From: Oceanobacter mangrovi
GTDB taxonomy: Bacteria > Pseudomonadota > Gammaproteobacteria > Pseudomonadales > Oceanobacteraceae
NCBI RefSeq assembly: GCF_019740315.1
Contig: NZ_JAHXZR010000005.1
Span: 124,001-188,000, forward strand
Direction: 5' to 3'
DNA: 64,000 bases
The position numbers and the translations under genes are program-made. Shown piece after piece: positions 37,667 to 46,610 of this stretch; the first letter of the stretch is position 1, and each line of letters begins with the position of its first letter. The notes beneath the pieces were generated by a model. It saw only the letters and a program-made list of their open reading frames with translations. It made no database searches and was not told the DNA's origin.

Positions 37667-37692
37667 CAGGCTGGCAAGCCATTGCCAGCCTG
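37667..37692. terminator. Bidirectional terminator-like hairpin
   Basis: An 11-bp perfect stem, CAGGCTGGCAA (37667-37677) and TTGCCAGCCTG (37682-37692), with a 4-base loop. It lies between the convergent oxidoreductase and DUF2867 genes. Confidence 0.6.
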
Positions 37693-37708
37693 ACTTTGAA
37701 TCACGGCG

Positions 37709-38233
37709 TCAGATACGCCCGGCTTTGGCGGCCGAGCTGATTACCGCCCTCGCAATCAACCAGTGAAACGGTCGAATCAACTCCAGATACAGCCGCCCGA
37801 GACGGGTCTTGCTTTGCACACGGGTCGCCACTACAGCCTGTCCCGCCTCCTTGCTGACCGCCAGCCAGAACGACATATGGCGATCCTCTGCGTGACTGAT
37901 ACAGACCTCATCGGTAGACACCAGTACGGTCAGAAACCCAGCTTGTTCACCCGCTTGCAGACATTTTGGGTCATCCCCGCAGTGACGCGCCGGGCGTACA
38001 TCACCCGACGCAAAACCGAATACGGCAACCAGCCGATTACGCAACCGCATCAGAGCATCGACCCAGCCCGGCATATGGCCAAAAATCTGCCATTGCAGCT
38101 GTCCCGGCTTCAAACCATGGCGCGTAACAGGAATGGCCAGACGATCAGCAAGATCAGGAGAACGACAGCTGCTGGCCAGCCAGTCCTGATCAGAAACGGC
38201 CAGCGAGCGCACCGCAAAAACAGAGCGAGACAT
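37709..38233 (-). CDS. DUF2867-family protein
   Basis: A 174-residue protein. The C-terminal motif AEDRHMSFWLAVSKEAG, then VATRVQSKTRLGRLYLELIRPFHWLIAR, is characteristic of DUF2867, a family of unknown function sometimes found fused to or next to NAD-dependent reductases. The start at 38233 has AAGGAGG upstream; a longer in-frame version lacks support. Convergent with the quinone-oxidoreductase-like gene. Confidence 0.8.
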   Translation of the reverse strand: MSRSVFAVRSLAVSDQDWLASSCRSPDLADRLAIPVTRHGLKPGQLQWQIFGHMPGWVDALMRLRNRLVAVFGFASGDVRPARHCGDDPKCLQAGEQAGFLTVLVSTDEVCISHAEDRHMSFWLAVSKEAGQAVVATRVQSKTRLGRLYLELIRPFHWLIARAVISSAAKAGRI

Positions 38234-38492
38234 AACGGCCTCCTTGCCACCTGAAAACAAAAAAACTACTCTAACAGCCATGCAGCACTACTGCCGGAAA
38301 CCAGTCACAATCGGTACTGCACCGGCCTCTTGAGGCTGGGATTGTGGAGCCTTCCGGGCCTGCTATTCAGCCCTCAACCCAATCAATTCAAGGTCAGGTA
38401 TTCGTCAGATGAATCATTAATGCCGCCGTTATTACAACGGCCTGTCTCCACCAGCCCCAGCGGGGAGTTCATGGCATTAACAGGTATTCTAT

Positions 38493-40124
38493 ATGACAAA
38501 TACTGGCATCACGCTGTACAGCGTTTCTTGTTTGCTGGCCAACGGCCGCGCCGTTTTCAACCACCTTGACCACCACTTCGATCAGCGTAAAACCGGTTTG
38601 ATCGGCCGTAATGGCTGCGGCAAAAGCACACTCGCCCGCATCATGGCCGGGTTGCAACAACCGACATCTGGTCACTGCAGCAGCGCTGGCTACATCCATT
38701 ATCTGGCTCAACAAGTCTGCTTTGAGCCCCATGAAACCCTCGCCAGTCTGGCGGGTGTTGAGCAGCAACTGGCAGCACTGCAACGGATTGAAGCAGGCAG
38801 CAGCGCCGAACAGGATTTTGAGATCCTCGCCGATCAATGGGATCTACCCACCCGCTTGCAGCAGCAACTGGAACAATACGGGCTCAGCCATTTGCAACCG
38901 GCTACGCCTGCCAGAACACTCAGCGGCGGCGAGGCCATGCAGATTGCACTGATTGGAGCCCGCCTGTCCAACCCCGACTGGCTGATTCTGGACGAACCCG
39001 GCAACCATCTGGATTACCAGCACCGGCAAGCCTTACTGCAGCAATTAAAGGACTGGCCAGGCGGCCTGATTGTTGTCAGCCATGACCGTCAGCTACTGAA
39101 CGCCATGGAGTGTATCGTTGAACTTTCACCAACCGGATTAACCCGCTACGGCGGTAACTTCAGCTTCTATCAGCAAGCCAAAGCGGATCAGCAACAGCTG
39201 GCCATGGCGCAGTTGCAGCACTGCAAAACCGCTCGCAAGCGCCAACAGGATGCTGCTCATCAGCAACTACAACGCCAGCAAAAACGCGCGTCTCAAGGAG
39301 CAAAACAGCACAAGACCAGCAACCAGAGCAAAATTCTGCTCGACCGTCAGCAACAGCGCAGCGAATTATCCAGCGCCGCCCTGCAACAACAACTGCAAGC
39401 TCGCCAGCAGCAACTCGACCAGCAAGTGAAACAGGCAGCCGACAAAGTCGCCGCAGAACAGGCGATTCATCTGCACCCACTGCAGCTGGCAACCAACTCC
39501 CAGCGCCTGATTGCCGAACTAACGGATGTTGTATTGCCAAACTCGGCAACCAATACGCCACTGAGTCTGCGACTCTATGGCCAGCAACGACTGGCAATCA
39601 CCGGGCCGAATGGCTGTGGTAAGTCGACGCTGTTGAAGTTGATACATGGCCGCTTGCCTGCCACGGCAGGCCATTGTGACGTGCGGGTGCATTCACAGCT
39701 GATTGATCAGCATCTGTCACTGTTGAACCCAAAGCTCGGTACCTTGGAACAGTTGCAAACGGTGAATCGAACCCGGTCAGAGAGTGAATTACGAATGCGT
39801 CTGGCACAACTGGGGCTGGATGCCGACCACATCCTGCTGCCAACTGGCCTGTTGAGTGGCGGCGAGCGTTTGAAAGCTGCGCTGGCCTGCGTGCTTTACA
39901 GCGATCAACCCGCACCCTTGTTGCTGTTGGATGAGCCGACCAACCATCTGGATCTGCCATCGATTACTGCACTCGAAACCCTGCTGCGGCAGTATCCCGG
40001 CTGTTTGATTGTGGTGTCGCACGACGAGGTATTTCTGGGCAATCTGGAATTGCAGCAACGATTGGAATTCAATCCTGAAGGCTGGGTGCGCAAGCCGTTT
40101 GACCATATCTGCACCTGGCCATAA
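38493..40124 (+). CDS. ABC-F family ATPase
   Basis: A 543-residue cytoplasmic protein with two ABC ATPase domains and no membrane segments. The first has GLIGRNGCGKSTLARI (Walker A), TLSGGEAMQIAL and LILDEPGNHLD. The second has AITGPNGCGKSTLLKL, LLSGGERLKAAL and LLLDEPTNHLDLPS. A basic, Gln/Lys-rich linker of about 100 residues (with RASQGAKQHKTSNQSK) joins them. ABC-F proteins act on the ribosome (EttA, YheS, Uup) or give antibiotic protection. The subfamily is not assigned, and the linker and short length do not match EttA closely. The first Walker B has Gly where Thr is usual. Confidence 0.9.
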   Translation: MTNTGITLYSVSCLLANGRAVFNHLDHHFDQRKTGLIGRNGCGKSTLARIMAGLQQPTSGHCSSAGYIHYLAQQVCFEPHETLASLAGVEQQLAALQRIEAGSSAEQDFEILADQWDLPTRLQQQLEQYGLSHLQPATPARTLSGGEAMQIALIGARLSNPDWLILDEPGNHLDYQHRQALLQQLKDWPGGLIVVSHDRQLLNAMECIVELSPTGLTRYGGNFSFYQQAKADQQQLAMAQLQHCKTARKRQQDAAHQQLQRQQKRASQGAKQHKTSNQSKILLDRQQQRSELSSAALQQQLQARQQQLDQQVKQAADKVAAEQAIHLHPLQLATNSQRLIAELTDVVLPNSATNTPLSLRLYGQQRLAITGPNGCGKSTLLKLIHGRLPATAGHCDVRVHSQLIDQHLSLLNPKLGTLEQLQTVNRTRSESELRMRLAQLGLDADHILLPTGLLSGGERLKAALACVLYSDQPAPLLLLDEPTNHLDLPSITALETLLRQYPGCLIVVSHDEVFLGNLELQQRLEFNPEGWVRKPFDHICTWP

Positions 40125-40127
40125 ATG

Positions 40128-40159
40128 GATCATTGCGCATCGCAGGATGCGCAATGATC
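40128..40159. terminator. Perfect 14-bp hairpin between convergent genes
   Basis: GATCATTGCGCATC (40128-40141) and GATGCGCAATGATC (40146-40159) with a GCAG loop, three bases after the ABC-F gene and facing the amidase gene. There is little T tract, but the stem is very stable. Confidence 0.55.
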
Positions 40160-40202
40160 TGATGGGCGAATGAAGAAGGGTCAGCCCACCATCAACCCAC
40201 CA

Positions 40203-41501
40203 TCAACCCAGAGTGAGCTGATTAACCCAGGCAGCGTTAGCCAGCACCGCATCGTCTTGACGTACCTTGCCAACCAGCTGCAAGCCCAGTGGAACGCCTG
40301 TCAGGTCGTTAATGCCAGTCAGGGTAACGGTTGGCAGACCCATTGCCTGCCAGGCGCGACTCATGTGGGGAGAGCCGGTACCGGTTTCTGCCAATGGTGC
40401 AATCGCCGGCGCCGCCGGAGTCAGAATCGCATCCACATCCGGGTATTGTGCTGCCAGCTTCTGACCAACCACAGCCACCTGCTGTAATGAGTTCAGATAG
40501 CTTGCCCGCGGCATCGCCAGGCCCTTGTCGATCAGATCTTTCATTTGTGGGCTCAGCAGTTCTGGCGAGAAGGATTCCACCGCCAGGTTGCGGCACACTT
40601 CCCATGCCATAATCGTCGCGTGATGTTCAACCAGAGTACCGATTTCAGCAGCCAGTTCGGCATCAAGCAGTGCCACAGACACGCCCGCCTGCTGCAGGGC
40701 GTCAGCGGTTTTTTCCAACGCCGCCGTCATATCTTCCGATACCTCACCGAGCCAGCTACCCGGGCAAACCAGTACTTTTTCCGGTTTCACCGCAGCGATT
40801 GTTTCGGTGTTCTCAGGCAGTCGCAGCAGCACACTGCGCAGCAACAACAGGTCGGCGGCATCACGACTGAACAAACCCAGTGAATCCAGTGACTGTGCCA
40901 GTGGCTGGCCACCACGGAGGGAATATTCACCGCGACTGCCAACATAACCCACCGAACCACAATAGGCCGCCGGACGAATCACCGAAGCTGCCGTCTGGGA
41001 ACCCAGTGCCATTGGCACCATGTTGTCCGCCACAGCGGCCGCAGAACCACTGGAAGAGCCGCCCGGAGTACGAGTCAGATCGGCCGGGTTGCGGGTCGCG
41101 CCCGGTTTGAAATAGGCGAATTCGGTGGTCACGGTTTTACCCAGCACAATCGCACCCGCCTGCTTCAGCAGTGCCACGCAGGTCGCATCATCGACTGGCT
41201 GGCGACCAATATGAATTGCCGAACCCATTTCGGTTGGCATCTCGGCGGTATCAATAATGTCCTTCACACCCAGCGGCAAACCCTGCAACAGGCTGGCTTC
41301 ATAGAACGCCTGATTGGCTTCGTATTGCTGCAGGTACTGTTCACGAGTCAGTCGCACCTGCCAGGCCTGAACCTCAGGCTCACGCTGTTCGATCTGGTCA
41401 AAACAGGCGTTGATCACGTCCAGTGCCGTAAATTCGGCGGCCTTGATGCCAGCCAGCATGTCGAGCAACGACAGACTGGCCAGGGAAGAAGTGCTTTGCA
41501 T
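40203..41501 (-). CDS. iacH: Amidase signature enzyme, IacH-like
   Basis: A 432-residue amidase. The Ser-cisSer-Lys site is complete: PLGVKDIIDTAEMPTEMGS (Lys near residue 78), TPGGSSSGSAAAVADN (cis-Ser) and LGSQTAASVIRPAAYCG (nucleophile Ser). This GSQTxxSVIRPAAYCG form is found in non-GatA amidases. IacH of the indole-3-acetate clusters is such an amidase, and an iac operon lies 9 kb away, so IacH or an indole-acetamide/arylacetamide hydrolase is the best guess. GatA is unlikely since no gatB/gatC neighbours exist. GAGGA precedes the ATG. Divergent from the GMC oxidoreductase gene. Confidence 0.6.
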   Translation of the reverse strand: MQSTSSLASLSLLDMLAGIKAAEFTALDVINACFDQIEQREPEVQAWQVRLTREQYLQQYEANQAFYEASLLQGLPLGVKDIIDTAEMPTEMGSAIHIGRQPVDDATCVALLKQAGAIVLGKTVTTEFAYFKPGATRNPADLTRTPGGSSSGSAAAVADNMVPMALGSQTAASVIRPAAYCGSVGYVGSRGEYSLRGGQPLAQSLDSLGLFSRDAADLLLLRSVLLRLPENTETIAAVKPEKVLVCPGSWLGEVSEDMTAALEKTADALQQAGVSVALLDAELAAEIGTLVEHHATIMAWEVCRNLAVESFSPELLSPQMKDLIDKGLAMPRASYLNSLQQVAVVGQKLAAQYPDVDAILTPAAPAIAPLAETGTGSPHMSRAWQAMGLPTVTLTGINDLTGVPLGLQLVGKVRQDDAVLANAAWVNQLTLG

Positions 41502-41953
41502 GGGTATTCCTCGAAAGAGCCTCAGCGGTGTTCTACAGAGCCAATGAGAACAACGGCACGGCGAGTGTTTCAGCAGGGTCTTGATGATTTACAACAGACT
41601 CGCCCTGCTTATTTAGTTGAATATTCACGCAATAATTAAAACATTTCAACCAAACAAAAGGACTCTACAAGCCATCAGATCTCGGGTAAAACCGGCAGCA
41701 AATACCGCTATATCAACATTCAAGCTCAATATCAGCCCAATAATAGCCAATTGCCAGACAGACTTAATCGAACAGGGAAATACAAACAGAACGGACAATT
41801 CCGACATTGTCAGGACAAAACGGGACGTGACACAAATCGTCGAGTCGTCGGCATGGATCGCCAAGAAAGCCAGCCTCGCCTTGTGGCTTGATGAATGTCA
41901 GGTAAGCAGACCAAAACCAGAAAAATTCACCCAGACAGACGAGGAATCCATCC
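41502..41953. other. Divergent promoter region between amidase and GMC oxidoreductase genes
   Basis: About 450 AT-rich bases. Adenine-rich segments and AACATT/TTGAATATT elements suggest promoters in both directions, but no precise box is firmly supported. A plus-strand open frame of 114 codons (41617-41961) overlaps the GMC start but has no ribosome site or recognisable protein pattern. The similar string TTGAATATTCA occurs at about 41619-41629 and again near 45371-45381 before the AraC gene. Confidence 0.45.
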
Positions 41954-43636
41954 ATGAGTGACCAATTCGACTACATCATTGCCGGAGCCGGTTCAGCTGG
42001 CTGCGCCATTGCCTACCGGCTGGTCAAGGCAGGCAACAGCGTGTTGCTGCTGGAAGCCGGTGAAAAGGATGACAGCCTGTTTCACAAGATTCCCGCCACC
42101 GTGGTGAAGGTATTCCAGCAAAAATCCTGGCCTTACATGACGCTGCCACAGGAACACTGCAACAATCGCGAAATGCTGATCGCCCAGGGCAAGGTACTGG
42201 GGGGCGGCAGCTCGGTTAACGGCATGATCTACATTCGCGGCCAGCATCAGGACTACGACGACTGGCAGAACAACTGGGGGTGTGATGGTTGGGGTTATCA
42301 GGACGTCCTGCCCTACTTCCGTCGCGCCGAAGCCAACGAAAGCCTGGGCGACGAATTCCACGGCGAAACCGGCCCGGTTCATATCGGCGAAAACCGCTAC
42401 CGTCACCCGCTGACCCAGGCCTGCATCCGTGCCTGTGAACAGATGGGTCTGCCGTACACCAACGACTTTAACGGTGCCACCCAGGAAGGTACCGGCTTCT
42501 ACCAGACCAACATCAAGAACGGCGAGCGTCAAAGCACGTCCCAGACTTATCTGAAACAGCTGGCCGGTAATCCAAAGCTGACCGTGATGACGCACGCCCT
42601 GGTGCACAAGGTCAATCTGGAAGGCAGCGGCAAGCAACAAAAAGCCACCGGCGTAACCTATTCCATCAAGGGCGGCGCAGCAGTGACCGCCAAAGCCAAC
42701 AAGGAAGTGATCGTCAGCGCCGGTGCTTTTGGTTCACCCAAAATCCTGCTGCTGTCCGGTATTGGTCCGGCCGAACACCTGGCCAAGGTTGGCGTCGAGG
42801 CCAAAGTCGAACTGCCAGTGGGCAAGAACTTCCATGACCACCAGCATATGTCGATCAACGCCACCACCAAGGAAAACATTTCCATCTACCAGGAAGATAA
42901 AGGGGCCTCGGCGATCAAGCACATGCTGCAATACCTCTGGACCCGTTCTGGCCTGATGACCTCCAACATTCTGGAAGGCGGTGCCTTTATCGATTCCGAA
43001 GGCGTTGGCCGTCCGGACGTGCAGTTTCACTTCCTGCCATTGCTGGACAACTTCGACAACACCCCGGGTGAAAAACCGGAAGCCGAAGCTCATGGTGTAT
43101 CCATCAAGGTCGGCCACCTGCGCTCCAAATCCCGTGGCGAAGTGCGCCTGAAGAGCAACAACCCGGCCGATTTGATGGAAATCGACGCCCGGATCCTGTC
43201 CCACCCGGACGATCTGAAAAACCAGGTCCGAGCCGTTCAAACCGCGCTCAAGGCCTTCGAACAGCCAGCCCTGAAACGCATCGTCAAACGGGTGATCGAG
43301 CCAGACAACATTGCCATCGACGACATCCCGGCGCTGGAAGCTTTCGTACGCCAGAACATCAAGACCGTCTACCACCCGGGCGGTACCTGCAAGCTGGGCA
43401 AAGACAGCAAGGACTCCGTGGTTGACCTCGAACTGCGTGTTCACGGTGTGCCTAACCTGCGTGTGATCGACATGTCGATCTGCCCACAAGTGCCCAGCGG
43501 CAACACCAACGCCGTCGCCATCATGATTGGCGAACGCGGTGCCGACCTGATCCTGAATCCTGGCCAAATCACCTCATCCAGCGCCAGCAATGTTACCGCC
43601 ATCGTTACCGAACAGAAGGAAGCCACTCATGCCTGA
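41954..43636 (+). CDS. GMC-family oxidoreductase (choline/alcohol dehydrogenase-like)
   Basis: A 560-residue FAD enzyme. N-terminal IIAGAGSAGCAIAYRLVKAG (GxGxxG) with LLLEAG binds FAD. GGGSSVNGMIYIRGQHQDYDDW and SAGAFGSPKILLLSGIGPAEHL are the two GMC signatures. VYHPGGTCKLG supplies the catalytic His and NTNAVAIMIGERGADLI closes the fold. Related enzymes oxidise choline, aliphatic or aryl alcohols to aldehydes. The next gene is an aldehyde dehydrogenase overlapping by 8 nt, so the pair should take an alcohol to an acid. In this island tryptophol or another arylethanol is plausible but unproven. Confidence 0.88.
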   Translation: MSDQFDYIIAGAGSAGCAIAYRLVKAGNSVLLLEAGEKDDSLFHKIPATVVKVFQQKSWPYMTLPQEHCNNREMLIAQGKVLGGGSSVNGMIYIRGQHQDYDDWQNNWGCDGWGYQDVLPYFRRAEANESLGDEFHGETGPVHIGENRYRHPLTQACIRACEQMGLPYTNDFNGATQEGTGFYQTNIKNGERQSTSQTYLKQLAGNPKLTVMTHALVHKVNLEGSGKQQKATGVTYSIKGGAAVTAKANKEVIVSAGAFGSPKILLLSGIGPAEHLAKVGVEAKVELPVGKNFHDHQHMSINATTKENISIYQEDKGASAIKHMLQYLWTRSGLMTSNILEGGAFIDSEGVGRPDVQFHFLPLLDNFDNTPGEKPEAEAHGVSIKVGHLRSKSRGEVRLKSNNPADLMEIDARILSHPDDLKNQVRAVQTALKAFEQPALKRIVKRVIEPDNIAIDDIPALEAFVRQNIKTVYHPGGTCKLGKDSKDSVVDLELRVHGVPNLRVIDMSICPQVPSGNTNAVAIMIGERGADLILNPGQITSSSASNVTAIVTEQKEATHA

Positions 43637-45128
43637 TATTCAGTTGTTGCCAGAAACCCTGGCCTTCCTGGATCGCCAACACGGTCAGTTTATCGCTGGC
43701 GAAGCCGTTGCACCGTCTGGCACCACCACGGCCTTTGGTGTCACCAACCCGGCCACCGAAGACGTCATTGCGCAGATCAGCCCGGCCAGCGATGCTGAAA
43801 TCGATCAGGCTGTGGCCGCAGCCAAAGCCAGCTTTGAACAGGTTTGGGCCGACTTTAACCCCTATGCTCGTGGCGTCATGCTCAACAAGCTGGCCGATCT
43901 GATCGAAGCCAACGGCGAACAGATCGCTCAGCTGGAAACCCTTTCCAGCGGCAAGTCGATCAACCTCTCACGCATGTTCGAAGTGCAGCAAAGTGCAATC
44001 TTCCTGCGTTATTTTGCCGGCTGGACCACCAAGATTGCCGGTGAAACCCTGCAACCGTCTTTCCCGTCCATGACCGGTGAGCAGTACAGTGCCTTCACCC
44101 GTCGTGAACCAATTGGCGTGGTCGCTGGCATTATTCCGTGGAACTTCCCGCTGATGATTGCCATCTGGAAACTCGGTGCAGCACTGGCATGTGGTTGTAC
44201 CGTGGTACTGAAACCCAGCGAATTTACGCCGCTGACTATTTTGCGCGTAGCGGAACTGGCCCGCGAAGCCGGTATTCCAGACGGTGTGATCAACATCGTT
44301 AACGGCATGGGCGACGTCGGTGCCAAACTGATCCAGCACCCGGACGTTCGCAAGGTCTCCTTCACCGGTTCTGTCGCCACCGGCAAAAAGGTCAACCTGA
44401 CTGCTGCTGCCGACCTCACCCGCTGTACCCTGGAACTGGGTGGCAAGAACACCGCCGCGCTGCTGAAAGACGCCGATATCGACCGTGCTGTTGGCGGCCT
44501 GCTGCAACTGGGCTACATCCACCAGGGTCAGGTGTGTGCCGCCCCTGAACGGGTGTACGTACACGCTTCCCGCCTCGACGAGCTACTGAACAAACTGGGC
44601 GGAGCCCTGAGCCAGGCACCAATGGGTTCACCACTGGATGAAAGCGTGCTGTTCGGGCCGATTTCCAACAAGCCGCAATACGAAAAAGTCTGTCATTACC
44701 TCAATGTCGCCAATAAGGAAAACCGCGTTGTCGTCGGCGGCCAGGCCGTTGCTGGCCCCGTCAACGGCAAGGGTTATTTCGTCCAGCCAACCATTGTGCA
44801 AGCCACCAGCGCCAACGACATTCTGATGCAGGAAGAAACCTTCGGTCCGATTTTGAGCTTTATGGCCTATGAGGAAGAAGACGAACTGCTGTCGCTGATC
44901 AACAACACGCCGTACGGCCTTGGCACCAGTCTCTGGACCAACAACCTGTCGGCCACCATGCGGATGATTCCGAAAATCGAATCCGGCACCGTGTGGGTCA
45001 ACCTGCACACCATGGTTGACCCGGCGGTACCGTTCGGCGGCGTGAAGCATTCCGGTATTGGCCGTGAGTTTGGCAGTGCTTTCATCGACGAATACACCGA
45101 AGTGAAGTCCGTCATTATGGCGTACTGA
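43629..45128 (+). CDS. Aldehyde dehydrogenase, phenylacetaldehyde (FeaB)-like
   Basis: A 499-residue NAD(P)-dependent ALDH. The oxyanion Asn lies in GIIPWNFPLMIA, the cofactor region in VSFTGSVATGKKV, the general-base Glu in CTLELGGKNTA and the nucleophile Cys in HQGQVCAAPERVYV (near residue 303). KIAGETLQPSFPSMTGEQYSAFTRREPIG resembles arylacetaldehyde dehydrogenases. Its partner upstream makes an aldehyde, and an AraC regulator of the FeaR type follows, as in E. coli feaR-feaB. A likely product is an arylacetate such as phenylacetate or indole-3-acetate. GAAGGA lies before the ATG at 43629, which overlaps the GMC gene. Confidence 0.85.
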   Translation: MPDIQLLPETLAFLDRQHGQFIAGEAVAPSGTTTAFGVTNPATEDVIAQISPASDAEIDQAVAAAKASFEQVWADFNPYARGVMLNKLADLIEANGEQIAQLETLSSGKSINLSRMFEVQQSAIFLRYFAGWTTKIAGETLQPSFPSMTGEQYSAFTRREPIGVVAGIIPWNFPLMIAIWKLGAALACGCTVVLKPSEFTPLTILRVAELAREAGIPDGVINIVNGMGDVGAKLIQHPDVRKVSFTGSVATGKKVNLTAAADLTRCTLELGGKNTAALLKDADIDRAVGGLLQLGYIHQGQVCAAPERVYVHASRLDELLNKLGGALSQAPMGSPLDESVLFGPISNKPQYEKVCHYLNVANKENRVVVGGQAVAGPVNGKGYFVQPTIVQATSANDILMQEETFGPILSFMAYEEEDELLSLINNTPYGLGTSLWTNNLSATMRMIPKIESGTVWVNLHTMVDPAVPFGGVKHSGIGREFGSAFIDEYTEVKSVIMAY

Positions 45129-45177
45129 TCTGGATACGGCGCTCCTGCCTCTGGGGCGTTAAATGGCTGAGTCCTTT

Positions 45178-45207
45178 CCCGCCGTGGTTTTACCCGGCGG
45201 GCTTTTT
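45178..45207 (+). terminator. Terminator of the GMC-ALDH operon
   Basis: CCCGCCG (45178-45184) pairs with CGGCGGG (45195-45201) and is followed by CTTTTT, a classic Rho-independent layout, 50 nt after the aldehyde dehydrogenase stop. Confidence 0.8.
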
Positions 45208-45239
45208 GGTTTCAGGGCCTGCCCTGAATCCATACGACA

Positions 45240-45257
45240 GTCACGACATGTCGTGAC
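45240..45257. repeat. 18-bp palindrome family A, copy 2
   Basis: GTCACGACATGTCGTGAC, a perfect 18-bp palindrome followed by CCT. Identical copies lie at 46457 and 46550 and a degenerate one at 16706. Confidence 0.75.
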
Positions 45258-45315
45258 CCTGCGACAACCGGTGTTTATGTCGAAAGGCGGTGATCAAAAC
45301 CCCGCTCCACGTAAG

Positions 45316-45333
45316 GGCAAGGCATGCCTTGCC
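45316..45333. repeat. 18-bp palindrome family B, copy 2
   Basis: GGCAAGGCATGCCTTGCC, a perfect palindrome. It is identical at 46611-46628 and one arm is altered at 16752-16769. Family B follows family A by 40-80 bases in three places. Confidence 0.75.
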
Positions 45334-45403
45334 AAACCGAACCAAACGGCACATAACTTGCTAATTTAAATTGAATATTCAACTAATTAATCAGGTTACT
45401 TCT

Positions 45404-46318
45404 ATGTCTGAACGACAGGATTTGTCTCACTGGGACAGTGCCGTTCACAATATCTGCGGCAGCTTTGCGACCCGGGTACACCGTGATATCCCCTTTGTTG
45501 GCGACATTCGCTTGCACAATCACGGTGGGCTTGAAGTGGCTCATATTCAGACCAATGCCGAGCGGGTCATCCGCGACAAACTGGCCTGCCGTGACGACCG
45601 CTATTGTTTCCTGATCCTGCAAACCGACGGCACCATGGGCTTTGCTGCTACCAATGGTGACGAAATGGCACTGAAGCCCGGTGACATTGCGCTGATCGAC
45701 TCCTCATTCGAGTTCAGCATGCTGCCTCAGGGTCTGATTCAGCAGATTTCCGTGCACCTGCCACGCTCCATGGCACAGTCAGTAATTACCGGTCAGCAGC
45801 CGTTTCACAAACTGGCTGGCTCCGGTATCAGTGTGCAAACCTTGCGCAGCATATTGCAGCAATTACGCTTTGCCGATTCACAATTTGGTGCAAGTTCACT
45901 GGACGCCTGCGCCATCCAGCAAGCCATTGCTGCACTTCTGCCAGCCGCAGTACAAGCCAGCCGCCAGGATGCCGTACCGCTGAAGTTACTGGCCGAACAA
46001 CATATCCAGCGACTGCTACAGGATCACCGACTGTCACCAGAGTTTCTGGCCACCGAAATGGGCATATCCCGTCGCACGTTATATCGATTGTTTGAGGAAG
46101 ATGGCGAAAGCATCGCCCAACGCATTCTGCACCTGAGGTTGCAGCAAGCCAGTTCAGAGCTGCAGCAAAATGAGAGCAAGTTATCGATTACCGAGATTGC
46201 CTATCGCTGGGGATTTTCGGATGTGTCGCAGTTCTCACGGGCGTTCAAACGCGAAATGGGCATGTCGCCACGGGATTATCGCGGCCAGCAGCAGAACAGC
46301 GAACTGTTGATATTGTAG
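45404..46318 (+). CDS. AraC-family regulator, FeaR-like
   Basis: A 304-residue regulator. The N-terminal AraC-binding-like domain includes GSFATRVHRDIPFVGDIRLHNHGG and RDDRYCFLILQTDGTMGFA. The C-terminal double helix-turn-helix includes LSPEFLATEMGISRRTLYRLFEEDGESI and ITEIAYRWGFSDVSQFSRAFKREMGMSPRDYR. FeaR controls tyramine oxidase and phenylacetaldehyde dehydrogenase in E. coli. Position next to a FeaB-like aldehyde dehydrogenase supports local control of the GMC-ALDH pair. The start at 45404 gives the right N terminus; an earlier ATG at 45371 is possible. Confidence 0.85.
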   Translation: MSERQDLSHWDSAVHNICGSFATRVHRDIPFVGDIRLHNHGGLEVAHIQTNAERVIRDKLACRDDRYCFLILQTDGTMGFAATNGDEMALKPGDIALIDSSFEFSMLPQGLIQQISVHLPRSMAQSVITGQQPFHKLAGSGISVQTLRSILQQLRFADSQFGASSLDACAIQQAIAALLPAAVQASRQDAVPLKLLAEQHIQRLLQDHRLSPEFLATEMGISRRTLYRLFEEDGESIAQRILHLRLQQASSELQQNESKLSITEIAYRWGFSDVSQFSRAFKREMGMSPRDYRGQQQNSELLIL

Positions 46319-46321
46319 CCG

Positions 46322-46357
46322 GGGTTTGGGTTTGGGTTTGGGTTTGGGTTTGGGTTT
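46322..46357 (+). repeat. GGGTTT hexanucleotide tandem repeat (6 units)
   Basis: Six exact GGGTTT units directly after the AraC stop codon (the stop is at 46316-46318). Six runs of three G in one strand could fold as a G-quadruplex in DNA or in the 3' end of the AraC mRNA. Repeat number probably varies between strains. Confidence 0.85.
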
Positions 46358-46456
46358 GAGGCCTACTAGAGCCAATTGCTGAACACAAATACACTCGTCT
46401 TTCCGGGCTTGCCCCGGAATCCATACGGCAGTCACAACTTCTAATCCAGCCATAAA

Positions 46457-46474
46457 GTCACGACATGTCGTGAC
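46457..46474. repeat. 18-bp palindrome family A, copy 3
   Basis: An exact copy of the palindrome at 45240, followed by CCTAC. Confidence 0.75.
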
Positions 46475-46549
46475 CCTACAACAACGGGTGTTTATACCGA
46501 AATACGAGCTCAGGATCACATGATACGGTCGTTCCGACCCCGGACGCCC

Positions 46550-46567
46550 GTCACGACATGTCGTGAC
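46550..46567. repeat. 18-bp palindrome family A, copy 4
   Basis: An exact copy of the palindrome at 45240, followed by CCTAC. It lies 44 bases upstream of a family B copy. Confidence 0.75.
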
Positions 46568-46610
46568 CCTACGATACGGGTATTCAGGTTGATATCCGCA
46601 ATTGCGTAGG

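Noticed and set aside
40203-41501. Amidase as GatA of the glutamyl-tRNA amidotransferase
   Set aside because: No gatB or gatC neighbours, and the GSQTAAS-type site and length suit other amidases better.
41617-41961. A 114-codon plus-strand frame before the GMC gene
   Set aside because: No ribosome site, low-complexity composition and overlap with the true GMC start; more likely promoter DNA.
42734-43567. A 277-codon minus-strand frame
   Set aside because: Shadow of the GMC oxidoreductase gene with no protein family features.
46322-46357. Chromosome end (telomere)
   Set aside because: The sequence continues with normal genes on both sides and the repeat has only six units.
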